DNA of 50,723 nt from Actinomycetota bacterium (GTDB taxonomy: Bacteria; Actinomycetota; CADDZG01; JAHWKV01): assembly GCA_030447305.1 (NCBI GenBank), contig JAUJPC010000006.1:166688-217410 (forward strand), written 5' to 3'. Below, one piece after another: positions 26,168-35,759 of the stretch; the stretch's first letter is position 1; each line of letters starts with the position of its first letter. The position numbers were made by a program, and so were the translations under genes. The notes under the pieces were generated by a model, which worked only from the letters and a program-made list of their open reading frames with translations, searched no databases and was not told the DNA's origin.

Positions 26168-27240
26168 CTTTCCCTTGCCGTGGAACGAAGTAGGATCGCG
26201 AAAAATGGGGCCCCGAAGAATGCAGTGACCACTCCGATGGGCAACTCCGCCGGAGAGATCACGGTCCGTGCGAGCACATCGGCAAGGACCAGAAAAGCTG
26301 CTCCTAAGATCAGGGCCAAAGGCAGAACCGTCCGGTAGCTGGTGCCGGCGATGAGGCGAACCGAATGGGGAACGATGATGCCGACGAACCCGATCAGGCC
26401 GCTGACGGAAACCGCCGCTGCGGTACCCAGGGAAGCGGCGGCGATCACCCAGAGGCGGACCCGAGAGGCCCGGATTCCCAGGCTCTCGGTTTCGCTATCT
26501 CCGACGCTCATCAGGTCGAGCAACCGGCGATGGAGCAGAAGGGCGGCCGAGCTGGCCGCGACGTAGGGAAGTATCAGCAGCACCTCTCGCCACCCCGAGG
26601 TGGCCAGCCCTCCCAGGATCCATCGGTAGACGCCTCGGAACGTCTCCTGGTTGCGCTGCTGAACGAACGTCTGGATTGCAGTCAGGAAGGAGGCGACCGC
26701 CACCCCGGCCAGGATCAATGTAACCGTGCTTGATCCCCCTCTCGCCGAGCGGGCCAGCACATACGCCATTCCCACCCCAAGAAGGGCTCCGGCGAAGGCG
26801 GCCACCGGTACGAACGATCTGGCGTACTCCTGGTCGCCGCCGGCGATCGCCAGCGTCGCTCCCAACGCTGCGCCCGACGCGGCACCCAAAAGGTAGGGGT
26901 CGGCGAGCGGATTGTTAAAGACCCCCTGGTAAGCCGCGCCCGAAGCCGACAACATGGCGCCCACCAAAGCCGCCAGGACGACCCGGGGCATACGCAGCTG
27001 CCAGAGAATGGCGGCGTCTCGCTCTGAGAGCTGGGACCTGACCTCGATAAAGGGCAGATGGGCGGCGATCTCCGCCATCACCTGCCCGGCGGAAAGGCGA
27101 ACCGGTCCGGTGAGTGCTGCGGCGGCAACCGCTCCGAACATGCAGACGAGGGCCGGGATCAGGAACCTGGCAGGCAGGACAGTGGGCGCAATGACGGGGC
27201 CTTCAGATGCGGGTCGCTCGGCCTGTCTTAGCGATATCAC
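26164..27240 (-). CDS. ABC transporter permease, FecCD/BtuC family
   Basis: 358 aa with about nine to ten membrane segments and the family motifs MLSASGAAYQGVFNNPLADP, LLGAASGAALGATLA and GFVGIIVPHSVRLIAG. Couples by 4-nt overlaps both to the binding-protein gene before it and to the ATPase after it. Substrates of this family are cobalamin, haem and siderophores; the binding protein points to cobalamin or a similar corrinoid. Confidence 0.92.
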   Translation of the reverse strand: MISLRQAERPASEGPVIAPTVLPARFLIPALVCMFGAVAAAALTGPVRLSAGQVMAEIAAHLPFIEVRSQLSERDAAILWQLRMPRVVLAALVGAMLSASGAAYQGVFNNPLADPYLLGAASGAALGATLAIAGGDQEYARSFVPVAAFAGALLGVGMAYVLARSARGGSSTVTLILAGVAVASFLTAIQTFVQQRNQETFRGVYRWILGGLATSGWREVLLILPYVAASSAALLLHRRLLDLMSVGDSETESLGIRASRVRLWVIAAASLGTAAAVSVSGLIGFVGIIVPHSVRLIAGTSYRTVLPLALILGAAFLVLADVLARTVISPAELPIGVVTAFFGAPFFAILLRSTARER

Positions 27241-28199
27241 TGGATCTGAGGCTCGAACGATTTCAGGTTATGTGCGACCGACCGAACAAAATCGACGGTC
27301 CGAGGGCCCCAGCGGGAGGCGATGTCGTCGTCGAGCTCGATCACACGGCCCTTTCGGACTGCTTCGATCTGCTCCCAGCCCGGGCGCTTCGCCACCGTTG
27401 TGGCCGACTGCCCGCAGCAGCGGGTGTCGGCAAGGAAGATGAGGTCCGGGTCGTTCTGGATGATGAACTCGCCGGAGAGCTGAGGGTAGCCGCTCCCCAG
27501 CTTGTCTGCCGCATCGGCGATGTTCGTCAGGCCCAGCAGCCCATACACCTCACCGATGAAGGTCTTCGAAGTCGCGGAGTAATAGCTCTCGTCCAGCTCA
27601 TGGTAGTAGGTTACAGACCGTGGGAGGCGAGGGAGTGACCTGACGATCCTTTTGATCAGCATCTTCATTTCCTCCACCACTCTCTCCGCCTGAGGTTGCC
27701 GGCCGGTTGCGAGCCCAAGTTGGAGAATCTGGCTGTAGGTGTCGTCCAACTGCTCTGCAGCCGGCTGAAGGATCCCGGGGACTCCTATCGCATTGAGCGA
27801 CGTCCCCAAATTGCCGGGCTCATTCGAAAAGACCACCAGGTCGGGGCGGTAGGTTGCGATGGCTTCGAGATTGGGGGTGTAGCCCGAGAGCTTGGTCCGG
27901 GGAGCGTTGGCCGGATAGCTCGACTCCTCGTCCACCGCCACCACCTGAGACCCTGCCCCGATGGCGAAGAGGATCTCAGTCGCCGTCGGCGAGAGCGACA
28001 CGATCCTCCCCGGCCGGCGAGATATGGCAATCTTGCCGTTGGCTGCTGTCACCTCGACGGGGAAGTCTTCGTTGGGAGGCCTTATCGAAGTAGGTGCCGG
28101 ACCATTCGAATCCCAGCAACCCGCCGCGAAAATCGCCAGGAAGGTGACGAGGCAAACTAGCGATCTGCCGGCCTTAAAGGGTTCGCCCAACCAGGTCAT
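27237..28199 (-). CDS. Substrate-binding lipoprotein of the ABC importer, BtuF-like
   Basis: 320 aa. Type II signal peptide with lipobox FAAGC (Cys27 region), so it is anchored outside the membrane. The mature part starts with the BtuF/FhuD-type pattern RIVSLSPTATEILFAIGAG, then VVAVDEESSYPANAP, and ends with FLADTRCCGQSATTVAKRPG and a C-terminal lobe. The single long helix linking two lobes fits the cobalamin-binding class. It is the first gene of the seven-gene operon ending at 20697. I looked for a B12 riboswitch upstream and found none. Confidence 0.88.
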   Translation of the reverse strand: MTWLGEPFKAGRSLVCLVTFLAIFAAGCWDSNGPAPTSIRPPNEDFPVEVTAANGKIAISRRPGRIVSLSPTATEILFAIGAGSQVVAVDEESSYPANAPRTKLSGYTPNLEAIATYRPDLVVFSNEPGNLGTSLNAIGVPGILQPAAEQLDDTYSQILQLGLATGRQPQAERVVEEMKMLIKRIVRSLPRLPRSVTYYHELDESYYSATSKTFIGEVYGLLGLTNIADAADKLGSGYPQLSGEFIIQNDPDLIFLADTRCCGQSATTVAKRPGWEQIEAVRKGRVIELDDDIASRWGPRTVDFVRSVAHNLKSFEPQIQ

Positions 28200-28413
28200 C
28201 TCCGTAATTGCCGCGCGGTCGTTCTCGGGCGCACGCGGCCATACTAGCTCCCTCGATCAACAACTTTGCACAGCGGCAACACGTTCAGCACTTCATCAAG
28301 CGATTCCTCGAAGAGCATGTGTTACCCCTTCTCGATGCTGTGGAAGAAATAAGGGACCAGTGTTGAACCGGTATTCAAGGTTGTGAGTCTATGATGTCGC
28401 CTCCGTCGATCGT

Positions 28414-29470
28414 GATCTGGTCGACTGGACCTATCGCCGACACCATCGGGCCCAATTCCTGAACCGATCACGCACCTGATCGACAATCCGGGCCATATCT
28501 ACAGCCGCATTGGTTCCTTGTTGACAGACATTGCCCCATTCATCGCTTGGGGACTTGTCGGGCTGCTGTTGACCCTGCGCTGGAGTGTTCGCACGTATAT
28601 GCGCCGAGGACGCCTCGACAAGGGCGGCCGAAAAATCGCAATCCTTCCGCCCGCTGCCGCCGATCCCCGGGGAGGTCTCGCCTTTTGGATGGGTCTGCAT
28701 TCGCTGCTGCGGCCGCGGTGGGCTCGCCTTGTTTTCGGTCAGCCCCATGTCGCCTGGGAAGTGCAGGCTCACGGCGAGCAAATAGAGCTATCGATCTGGG
28801 TGCCGAAGTTGGTGCCGCCGGGGCTTATCGAGCGGGCCGTGGAGGCGGCGTGGCCAGGTGCGCGTGCCGCGGCTGCTACGAATGGGGTCATTCCAACCAG
28901 CGGTCATACCGAGGTAACTGAACTGGTCCTGGCACATGAGGCATGGTTCCCGATCGGTGCCGGACCAAGCAACGATGCCATCAGGCTGGTGTTGGCCGCA
29001 ATGACCGCTTGGAAGAGCAAGAATCCGCGGCGGTCCAGGTACTCGCTCGCCCCGCCACGTCCCATTCCCGGGCGCACCTACTGAAGGCTGCTCGTCGCCT
29101 GAGGCAGAGCTCCAAGATTGCCTCCGACAACTCGTCCTGGACGGGTGGGCGCCCCGGGACCAGGGGCCTCTCGGACCCCGCGGTTGAGGCCCACCTACGC
29201 ATGGTCATCGAAAAGGCATCCTCCCCCATGTTCGAGTGCTTGATTCGGTTAAGCGCCTCTTCGCCTAAGAAAGAACAGGCACGGGGCAGAATGCACGCCC
29301 TCGCCGGATCGTTCGCAGTGTTCGAAGGACGCAACGGCTTCAGGCGCCGGGCGCTGCATGAGCCTGGAGTCGCTGGACAAGGTCGGCTCAAACAAAGATT
29401 CGGTCAACGGGGTGGCCAACGATCCGAGGGAGGTGAAAGAACTAGTAGCGGTCAACTGATTCACGGATGA
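28414..29470 (+). pseudogene. Frameshifted conjugation/type IV secretion ATPase, N-terminal part
   Basis: The first frame has a membrane segment (PFIAWGLVGLLLTLRW) and then LPPAAADPRGGLAFWMGLHS and WVPKLVPPGLIERAVEAAWP, the start of large actinobacterial DUF87/VirD4-like ATPases of conjugative elements. Near 29010 it shifts frame to ESAAVQVLARPATSHSRAHL, EKASSPMFECLIRLSASS and HALAGSFAVFEGRNGFRRR, which continue the same protein. The Walker motifs and the rest of the large gene are gone. This marks the left part of the decayed island. Confidence 0.7.
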
Positions 29471-30018
29471 ACGGTTGTCTTCAGATACCACTACAGCGGG
29501 CTTGGCCGCGGAACCGACCTAGTCGCAATGCCACGACACTTTCGACGGGCTATGTACCTTCGATCACTAGCGATTCGCCGGTAAACAAAGCCTCAAAGGC
29601 TTCGTTCACTAATGTCACACCGGTCCAATTAAACCTGTTCGCCGGTTGAGAATTTTGACCGAAAGAGTTCTTAGATTCTTAGCAAGGCTTCTCAGAACCG
29701 CCAGGAACCCTACCGAGGTCGCGGTGCTACCGCGGGTGGGTTCGCTGTTGAGGTTGACGACCTCGGCATCATTTGCACCAGCCGCTCCCATCGTCGCGGC
29801 TTTCCACATCGGCGTCGCTGAGAATCTCCTCCCCCGCCCCAACGCTTGTTCAAAGTGACGACCTCTGTGGTCCGTTCCTAGGAATAGATTTCGGGATCTC
29901 TATTCGGTCCATCGGTAGGCCCGGATATCTGAGGGCCTGTTGTGCGACAAATGTGCGCCGGGTACGTTGCTGGCTTCATTGAAAGGGCCTCAGGAGCCCA
30001 ACGCTAGGCACATTTTCC
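29471..30018. other. No gene recognised
   Basis: 548 bp without a supported coding frame. The short ORFs at 29615-29858 on both strands mirror each other and show no motif or ribosome-binding site. It ends at the tRNA fragment. Confidence 0.5.
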
Positions 30019-30065
30019 TGGAGCGGACGACCGGATTCGAACCGGCGACCCTCACCTTGGCAAGC
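30019..30065 (-). pseudogene. 3' half of a tRNA-Gly(GCC) gene, likely attachment-site remnant
   Basis: On the minus strand: the 3' side of the anticodon arm (CTTGCCAAG, anticodon GCC), a normal T-arm (CCGGTTCGAATCCGG) and the acceptor end CCGCTCCA with an encoded CCA. The 5' half (acceptor, D-arm) is absent; the sequence upstream of the anticodon is the island repeat. Elements that integrate at a tRNA anticodon loop carry such a 3' half to restore the gene at one end and leave a displaced half at the other. Confidence 0.75.
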
Positions 30066-30225
30066 TGTCCTGCGCCCGCGAGATCTGCGCGTGCAGCCGG
30101 GGGATCTGCCCCGTTGCGCACATTTGAACTGCCGATATTGCCCGTCGATTGCCCTTAATTGCGGCTGTTGGAAATCGTCCGACGGACGAATGACGGACGG
30201 GAAAAGGTAAGGGTTCGATCCCTAT
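30048..30225. repeat. Island repeat copy A (att-like)
   Basis: About 178 bp matching 42784-42960 in the same orientation at roughly 80% or more by eye. Shared landmarks: the anticodon-arm stretch CTTGGCAAG, ATCTGCCCCG, TGCGCACATTTGA, CTGCCGATATTGCCCGTCGA, GCGGCTGTTGGAAATC. Copy A is joined to the tRNA-Gly 3' half, copy B only to its anticodon arm. Confidence 0.8.
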
Positions 30226-30728
30226 ATCTCGAAGTGGACCGTTCTTGATTGGGCTTGACAAGGGAGACGGCTAGTTGCGATGGAGTGGGCCGATTTTGCG
30301 TCCACTCCCCCCATTCCTGGATGGACCGGAACGGTTGCGTCTCCATACGAAGAACGGAGCCCGTAAGCCCTATCGAAGTTCCGTCCGTGCGTTTACGTGG
30401 ACGGCTTGACCAGTATGGCAGTCGCCGGCTCGACATCGCGTGCCCAGGCCAGCTGAGGCAGCTCACACCGCCAAGCCCCGCCAACTCGAGTGCTGCCTGA
30501 CCTGAGAGATGCGCCGACCTTATCGATTGGCCGTTCAATTGCCGCGTAGAATGCAGCCGCGTAAGTGAGTGGGTTCGACCTTAAGCGCCTCAAATGTGGC
30601 TTTGGGAGCGCCTTGACCACGATTGGCAATGAGGCTCAACATCAAGGCATTAGCGGCAAGGATCTTCTAAGGAAGGCCTGGCTGCGGTCGTTGAGAGGAA
30701 GGCATCCAGCAGATAAGCGTGCGTCGGA
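30226..30728. other. No gene recognised
   Basis: About 500 bp with only short ORFs on both strands and no motifs. It may be what is left of an integrase or other element gene next to the attachment site, but nothing in the translations supports that. Confidence 0.45.
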
Positions 30729-30944
30729 TTACTCAACCGCGTCACACTCAGGCGTCGGCTCAACTGGACAGTTGTAGGCGTCAGTGATCGCGTCATTGGT
30801 CACTTCATCATTGTCAGGATGGGGATTGATCTCAGCATCCACGCACTCGGTCAATGTGTCAGGGTTCGTGCACTCGGAGGCCTGTGAGCCGCACCCGCCC
30901 GAAAGCACGAGCAGCATCGAGAGAGCAGCAATACGTATGGTCAC
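30729..30944 (-). CDS. Small cysteine-rich lipoprotein (71 aa)
   Basis: GTG 30944 follows GGAGGGAGAAA. The signal peptide (TIRIAALSMLLVLSGGC) ends in a lipobox LSGGC. The mature part is short, acidic and has four more Cys in regular ECTN, ECVD, NCPV and ECDA settings, probably two disulfides. Function unknown; an exported cargo protein of the island. Confidence 0.65.
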   Translation of the reverse strand: MTIRIAALSMLLVLSGGCGSQASECTNPDTLTECVDAEINPHPDNDEVTNDAITDAYNCPVEPTPECDAVE

Positions 30945-31083
30945 TTTCTCCCTCCAAGGGCAATGGAACGCGTGCGCGCCAAGACGGTTCGTGTCTATCG
31001 GCAGAATCGGTCTCTGCCTTAAGGTGTTCAGCAGATTCACAAGTGAGAAGCCTCGGTCACTTTTCGCAACCGGTCTGCACAAT

Positions 31084-31600
31084 TACCACCACTGTCCGAA
31101 AACGGGCCATGGGCGGGTATTTGATGCTGCCTGCGGGTCGGGCGGCGTGTTCGTTCAGTGCGCAAAGTTCGTTGAACGCCACCAGGGATCGGCCATCCGG
31201 GAGCTCTAGGTGTTTGGCCCAAGAGCAAAAGAGGGTACTGTCCCTCTAGCCAAAGATGAACCTGGCGCTGCACGGGCTCTCAGGCGACATCCGCTTGGGC
31301 AACAGCTACTACGATGACCTTCACGGCAACTCTGGTGCTTTTGACTTCGTCATGGCCAATCCACCCTTCAACGTCAACGGCGTGGATAAGTCCAAGCTGG
31401 AGGGTGCCAAGCGCTTCCCCTTCGCGGTCCCCAAGCCGGACAACGCCAACTACCTGTGGATTCAGCTCTTCTACTCATCGCTGGCCAAGAAGGGTCGGGC
31501 CGGCTTCGTCATGGCCAACTCGGCGCGTGATGCTCCACTCGGAAACGGTGATCCGCCGGCAGCTCATCCAGTCCCAGGCTGAAGGGCAAAGCTCCGTATG
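31084..31600 (+). pseudogene. Remnant of a type I restriction-modification methylase (HsdM)
   Basis: Motif I (VFDAACGSGGVFVQ) is in one frame near 31115; after a stop and frameshift the next frame gives [15 protein letters not shown] and motif IV NPPFNV, then [21 protein letters not shown] further shift near 31545 separates the continuation ([13 protein letters not shown]). The N-terminal HsdM_N domain and the rest of the C-terminus are lost, and no hsdS or hsdR is near. Confidence 0.8.
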
Positions 31601-31736
31601 GTCCTCGTTGCTTGGAGCAAGGAGCCGCCTGGAGAAGCAGATCGGCGAGTTCGCCGCCTGCGCAGATTTCGCCCGGAGTGTTCCCTTTAATCCGTATAAT
31701 CCGCCCACCTTACTGCAACCGTCCTAGCATCCTCCC

Positions 31737-32246
31737 ATGCCTCGATGGAAGGCCAATGTGGCGCTTGCCGTGCTCGGGGCAACGGTCTACGCAGCCGCAG
31801 GAGCGGTAATGGGTTTGATGAACGCTGGATGGCTCGACCTGGATGGAGGCACAATGCGTTGTTCCGGCTCTTGGGCTCGGAGCGGGGCTCCTTGTCCGCT
31901 TAGGATCAAGCGGGCTATACCGCCAGGTCATGGAAATAGGAGGTCTCGGGCAGGCGGCGAAGTATCTGCTTTTGGCAGGGCCCTTGCTCTACGTCGTCAG
32001 CTGGTTGATCGAGTTCGCGATCTTTGGAACCTTCGCTGTTCCCTTCGGGCTTGTATGTCTCGCGGTAGCGGCGTGGAGAGGCCCGGATCGCCAAAATCCC
32101 CGACCGTGTTCTCATCGCGTTTCCGCAGCCGCAGCCTTACCTGGAACACCGAGACGGTTTCGGCCTTTTTACTGGTCGGCGTGGGGCTCATTTGGTTGAT
32201 TCTTTCGATTCGTTTGCTGCCCCGCAGCGGTGAAGGGAGCGCATGA
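31737..32246 (+). pseudogene. Frameshifted small membrane protein
   Basis: An apparent start (MPRWKANVALAVLGATVYAA) leads into one membrane segment; the next segments (YLLLAGPLLYVVSWLIEFAI, FAVPFGLVCLAVAAW) are in a second frame and the last (FLLVGVGLIWLILSIRLLP) is back in the first. At least two frameshifts. No family recognised. Confidence 0.5.
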
Positions 32247-32332
32247 CTTCTAGCTCCCTTTCGACAGCTATGGACCTCGGCAGCGGCCTGAGGTCCAGGA
32301 TCTGGAGGTCCGTAGGTTAGTTAGTCCGCTAG

Positions 32333-33409
32333 ACTGTCCTGTCTCTGAGTTATGGCGACGCATTCTTCCTACCGAGCCCACATTTTCACCTTACCGATGA
32401 TGTCCTAGGGGATCCGTCCCTGGGTCAGTCTGCCGTGGTGTGGACGGTCGGTGTTGTACAGGTGTAGGTAGCTGGCTTCCAGCACTCCTCGAGGATGGTT
32501 TGCTGAACCCGCTCGACACACCCGTTGGACTGGGGCCTTCCGGCGCGAATGAAGATGTGGCGGGCCTTGAGCCGGGCGATTTCCTTGTCGAACTCGGCCG
32601 AGCGGAACTCTGAACCGTTGTCGGTGCACACCGCCTCCAGCCTCCACCCCCGGTTGGACAGATCCTCGGCCACCCGGCTAGCCAAAGCGGAGGTGAACCG
32701 GCCCTGGGCGTTTTTCGGACTGAGATGGATCTCGGCCCAGCAGAAGCTGGAGGCGACGTCGATCGCGGTGTACTGCCATGCCGTGCCCTTGGCACCCGAG
32801 AGCCGACCGATGCAAAAGCAGTCCATCTGGACCAGCTCACCCGGGTGGTCGACCTCGATGTGGCGCTCAGGCGGGGGCTGGCGGCTCTCGATCGGCTCGT
32901 AGGGGGCGGCGTAGCCGGCCACCATCCCCAGCCGCTTCGCCTTGGTGTTTAGCCCATGGCGCCTTAAGACCTTGTGGACCCCGTTGGGCGAGATCTTGAT
33001 CGATCCCCATTTGCGCCGGGCCAGCTCGTCGCTGATGCGTTGCGGACCCACGGTGGGAAACGCCAGGGCGAGCGCGATCACCCGCTGCTCAATCATCGGT
33101 GAGGTGGCGTTGGGCATCCGGGGCCGCCGGCGCTCCCGGGGGCCAAGATCTCGATGCCGAAACGCTCGACCTGGCCCTTCCAGCGGTAGTAGGTCGAGGG
33201 ATGGATCCCCATTGCCCGGCAGGCGGCTCTTACATTGCCCATCTCGTGAGCTAGTCCAAAGACTCGTACTCTGAACCGGAACAGGGCATCATCTTGAGTC
33301 AAGGCGACGTCTCCTTTCTGCTCGACGTGGTGGTCAAACAGAAGGATGCGTCGCCTCTAAGTTGAGTCGTGGATTTGCGACAGTGTCGCTACGTCTCGGA
33401 GATAGGACA
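32333..33409 (-). mobile_element. IS481-family insertion sequence, 1077 bp, with target duplication
   Basis: The left end TGTCCTGTCTCTGAG and the complement of the right end, TGTCCTATCTCCGAG, are imperfect inverted repeats. The 8 bp outside them are CGCTAGAC on the left (32325-32332) and CGCTAGGC on the right (33410-33417), a target-site duplication with one difference. The element carries a single transposase gene that is frameshifted, so it is an old, inactive insertion. It interrupts the region just before a membrane-protein gene. Confidence 0.85.
32405..33302 (-). pseudogene. IS481-family transposase, frameshifted
   Basis: N-terminal helix-turn-helix (FGLAHEMGNVRAACRAMGIH, STYYRW) is in one frame, the DDE core (VDHPGELVQMDCFCIGRLSG, CTDNGSEF, RPQSNGCVERVQQTILEE) in a second after a shift near 33130, and the conserved tail YNTDRPHHGRLTQGRIP in a third after a shift near 32480. 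A frameshift at the first site could be programmed in some elements, but the second would not be. Confidence 0.85.
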
Positions 33410-33450
33410 CGCTAGGCGCGAGCCTCGGCCGGCTCAGCTGGCTCTTCCTG

Positions 33451-33966
33451 TTGCTGGCGGTCCTCTTGCATGCGGTGTCCGGGGCCGCCACGGCGGTCTT
33501 CGGTCCGTCCGTGAGCTGGGCTCTGGGTCTGATGTTCGCCGGCTTGGCTGCTCTGGGATTCTCGGCCTTGTTAGGGGCGGCGTCCCTTCTGCTGTCTATG
33601 AAAAGCCGCCCCTCCGATTGGCAGAGATGGCTCCGGCGGTTTCTCGTCGCAGCGGCTCCGTTCGTGATTTTCGTGGGGATGGAATTGCTGCCTCATGCCG
33701 TCGGCCCTTGCTCGATCTCGGCCATCTCGGATCGCCCTCCGATCCCGACGTTTTGCGAGCGCATCTCGCATGGGAGTGGTTTTGGCGGTAAGGGTGAGAT
33801 CGTGGAAAGCATCGACGTAAGAGCCAGGTGGCATACCTTGAGCCACGCGCTTATAGGGGAGATCCCCATGACCGCTCTCTACGCTGTGGCACTTCGAAGA
33901 TGCTGGCCGGAAATTGTTCGGAGACGTGCTCGGCCAAACACACAGTGGTGGCACCCTGGGAGCTAG
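33451..33966 (+). CDS. Small integral membrane protein, 5' end next to the IS
   Basis: 171 aa from TTG 33451, with four hydrophobic segments (for example SWALGLMFAGLAALGFSALL, FLVAAAPFVIFVGMELLP). Hydrophobic coding (LGRLSWLFLL) continues upstream to within 10 bp of the insertion sequence, so the original start was probably at or beyond the insertion point. Family not recognised. Likely non-functional after the insertion. Confidence 0.5.
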   Translation: MLAVLLHAVSGAATAVFGPSVSWALGLMFAGLAALGFSALLGAASLLLSMKSRPSDWQRWLRRFLVAAAPFVIFVGMELLPHAVGPCSISAISDRPPIPTFCERISHGSGFGGKGEIVESIDVRARWHTLSHALIGEIPMTALYAVALRRCWPEIVRRRARPNTQWWHPGS

Positions 33967-34069
33967 CATTGATGCTCTCTAAGAAATACGTCGGCTCAGA
34001 GTGCCCTTCGATGCTGGGCTGACCTTGTCGCCGGGACCACGGGCCGGCGCCGGCAGAGAGGAAAAGTGT

Positions 34070-34643
34070 GATGCAGGAGCGAGGGCTCGACTGGTAAGTA
34101 TGGGGCCCTGGCAGCCATTCTTGCAGGATTGGTTTGGCTTATGGTCTGGTGGCACGGCGCAAGAACCCACGGACTCACTCAACAAAACGAGATGCGAAAG
34201 TGGCTGGGGATGACCTGGATGGACTCGGCCAAGTTCCTCGTGTTGCCTTTTCTGTTGTTGATTGCGTCTGCATTCGCGCTCGAACAGGCCCGGCAAAGAA
34301 ATGCCCGGTTCGGTCGACTGGGCTTCGTAATGCGGCCGGCTCATGGGCTCTGTTGGTCATCGCCGTGGCTCTGCAGTTCTGGCTGTTTCCATGGGGATCG
34401 TACGAGATCACATTCGAGGATAAGGTTCCGATTACGAGGGTGGCGGGGCCGATTCAGGCGCTTGCCTCGCTGATCCTCGCCGGGGGTTGGCCCTGCTGTC
34501 TGGAAGTGTCGTCAGGACTGGCTTGGTTGCTGGTGGATTGTCCCCGTGATGGTTGTAGGCGCCGTCACAACCTTTTTCCTGACCCCTATGTCCGTCCGCC
34601 TAATGTGCTCCCGCTCTTATTGATCATGCTCCTTCATCTATAG
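34070..34643 (+). pseudogene. Frameshifted membrane protein
   Basis: Hydrophobic stretches occur in two frames: LAGLVWLMVWWHGARTHGLT and FLVLPFLLLIASAFALEQAR in one, then SWALLVIAVALQFWLFPWGS and AGPIQALASLILAGGW in another after about 34340. The pieces read as one membrane protein of about 190 residues split by a frameshift. The 3' end overlaps the isochorismatase-like gene. No family recognised. Confidence 0.45.
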
Positions 34644-35670
34644 GGCGCAGGTCCGGCTGGCTCAACTCGAGCGACGGCGAACGTGACATGTAGAGATTGG
34701 ACACCTGCTCCGGCGGCGGACCGAGCTTTTCCTGCCGGGTGGCACTCGTGGGTGGTTCGTCCCACGGCATGTTGCCGACGAAAAGCCTGGGGACGTTGAT
34801 GAAGAGCTGGCCCTCGCTCACCTTTACGACTGCATCGAGCGGGATGAAAGTGTCCCGCTCAAACACCAGGCCCCGAGGCACCACCATGTACGCGGGCGTC
34901 TCGCCATTGCTTTGGACCACCTCCTCGACCGTCCCAACCTTGAGGCGGTCGGAGCCAAAAACCTCGTCGCCCTTTTTGGGGAGAGGCCCAGCGGAGTCTA
35001 CGGCAGCCAGGAACTCAGCCACTTCTAGCACCCCATTACCGATCAGGGGGTAGTTCAGTCGGATCGAGGCCTCGTAGGCGGCGAGGGTGTCAGCGCCGAT
35101 GGCGTCGCGCAGGAAGGTGACGTCGTAGCCGTGTTCCATGGCGTGCCGCCCGGTGGACTCACAGCACAGGTTCGCCGTCATTCCCGAGATCACCAGGTGC
35201 GTGGTGCCCAGGCGCTCGAGATGATCCGGCAGGTCCGTCTCAAAGACGTCCACCCCTTTGTGGGGGAGCAGGACGATCTCATCGTCGTTTGGCTGAAGGT
35301 CAGGGTGGAAGTCCGCGCCCCAGGAGCCGGCGAGGAACATTTTCTTCTCGAACATCATCCGGTTGACGCCGCTGCGCCGTTGTAGCTCCTCGTTCTCGTA
35401 ATCCGCAGTGGTGTAAGCCATGGGAGCGAAGAGCACAGGGATACCGCGCTGGCGCGAACCTTCGATGGCCAGCTTGAGATGCCCGACCACATCGTGCTTC
35501 TCCACGGTGCTTTTCGCCATGTCCCAGTCGGCCCCACCCTCGGACAGAAAGTCGTTGACCGGGTCGATCACGAGGAGCGCGGTCTGTTCGGGCATGAAGC
35601 GTGTGGCCGGCTCGCCCTTCAACCGGTACGTACCGCCGCAGCGGCTATTATCGCTCATCCTGTTCATCAT
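34624..35670 (-). CDS. Isochorismatase-family cysteine hydrolase fused to a PRC-barrel-like domain
   Basis: 348 aa with AAGGAGG just before paired ATGs. Residues about 25-230 are the cysteine hydrolase: Asp36 (LLVIDPVNDF), Lys138 (PHKGVDVF) and Cys169 (ISGMTANLCCESTG) form the expected Asp-Lys-Cys triad for amide, imide or isochorismate-type hydrolysis. Residues about 232-310 (GDEVFGSDRLKVGTVEEVV, IPLDAVVKVSEGQLFINVP) look like a PRC-barrel or DUF2171-type domain, and the Pro-rich end has no known motif. The fusion is unusual. No neighbouring pathway gene explains the substrate. Confidence 0.8.
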   Translation of the reverse strand: MMNRMSDNSRCGGTYRLKGEPATRFMPEQTALLVIDPVNDFLSEGGADWDMAKSTVEKHDVVGHLKLAIEGSRQRGIPVLFAPMAYTTADYENEELQRRSGVNRMMFEKKMFLAGSWGADFHPDLQPNDDEIVLLPHKGVDVFETDLPDHLERLGTTHLVISGMTANLCCESTGRHAMEHGYDVTFLRDAIGADTLAAYEASIRLNYPLIGNGVLEVAEFLAAVDSAGPLPKKGDEVFGSDRLKVGTVEEVVQSNGETPAYMVVPRGLVFERDTFIPLDAVVKVSEGQLFINVPRLFVGNMPWDEPPTSATRQEKLGPPPEQVSNLYMSRSPSLELSQPDLRPIDEGA

Positions 35671-35759
35671 CGACCTCCTTCGAGAGTGGGGAGAAATCTA
35701 CCCCGCCGTCTCGAAAGCATTCCGACCGAGAGTTGGCAGTCGCTGGGCGGTAGCAAAAG

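Noticed and set aside
28200-28413. Possible B12 riboswitch upstream of the BtuF-like gene
   Set aside because: I looked for the B12 box on the minus strand and did not find it; a covariance search could still be run.
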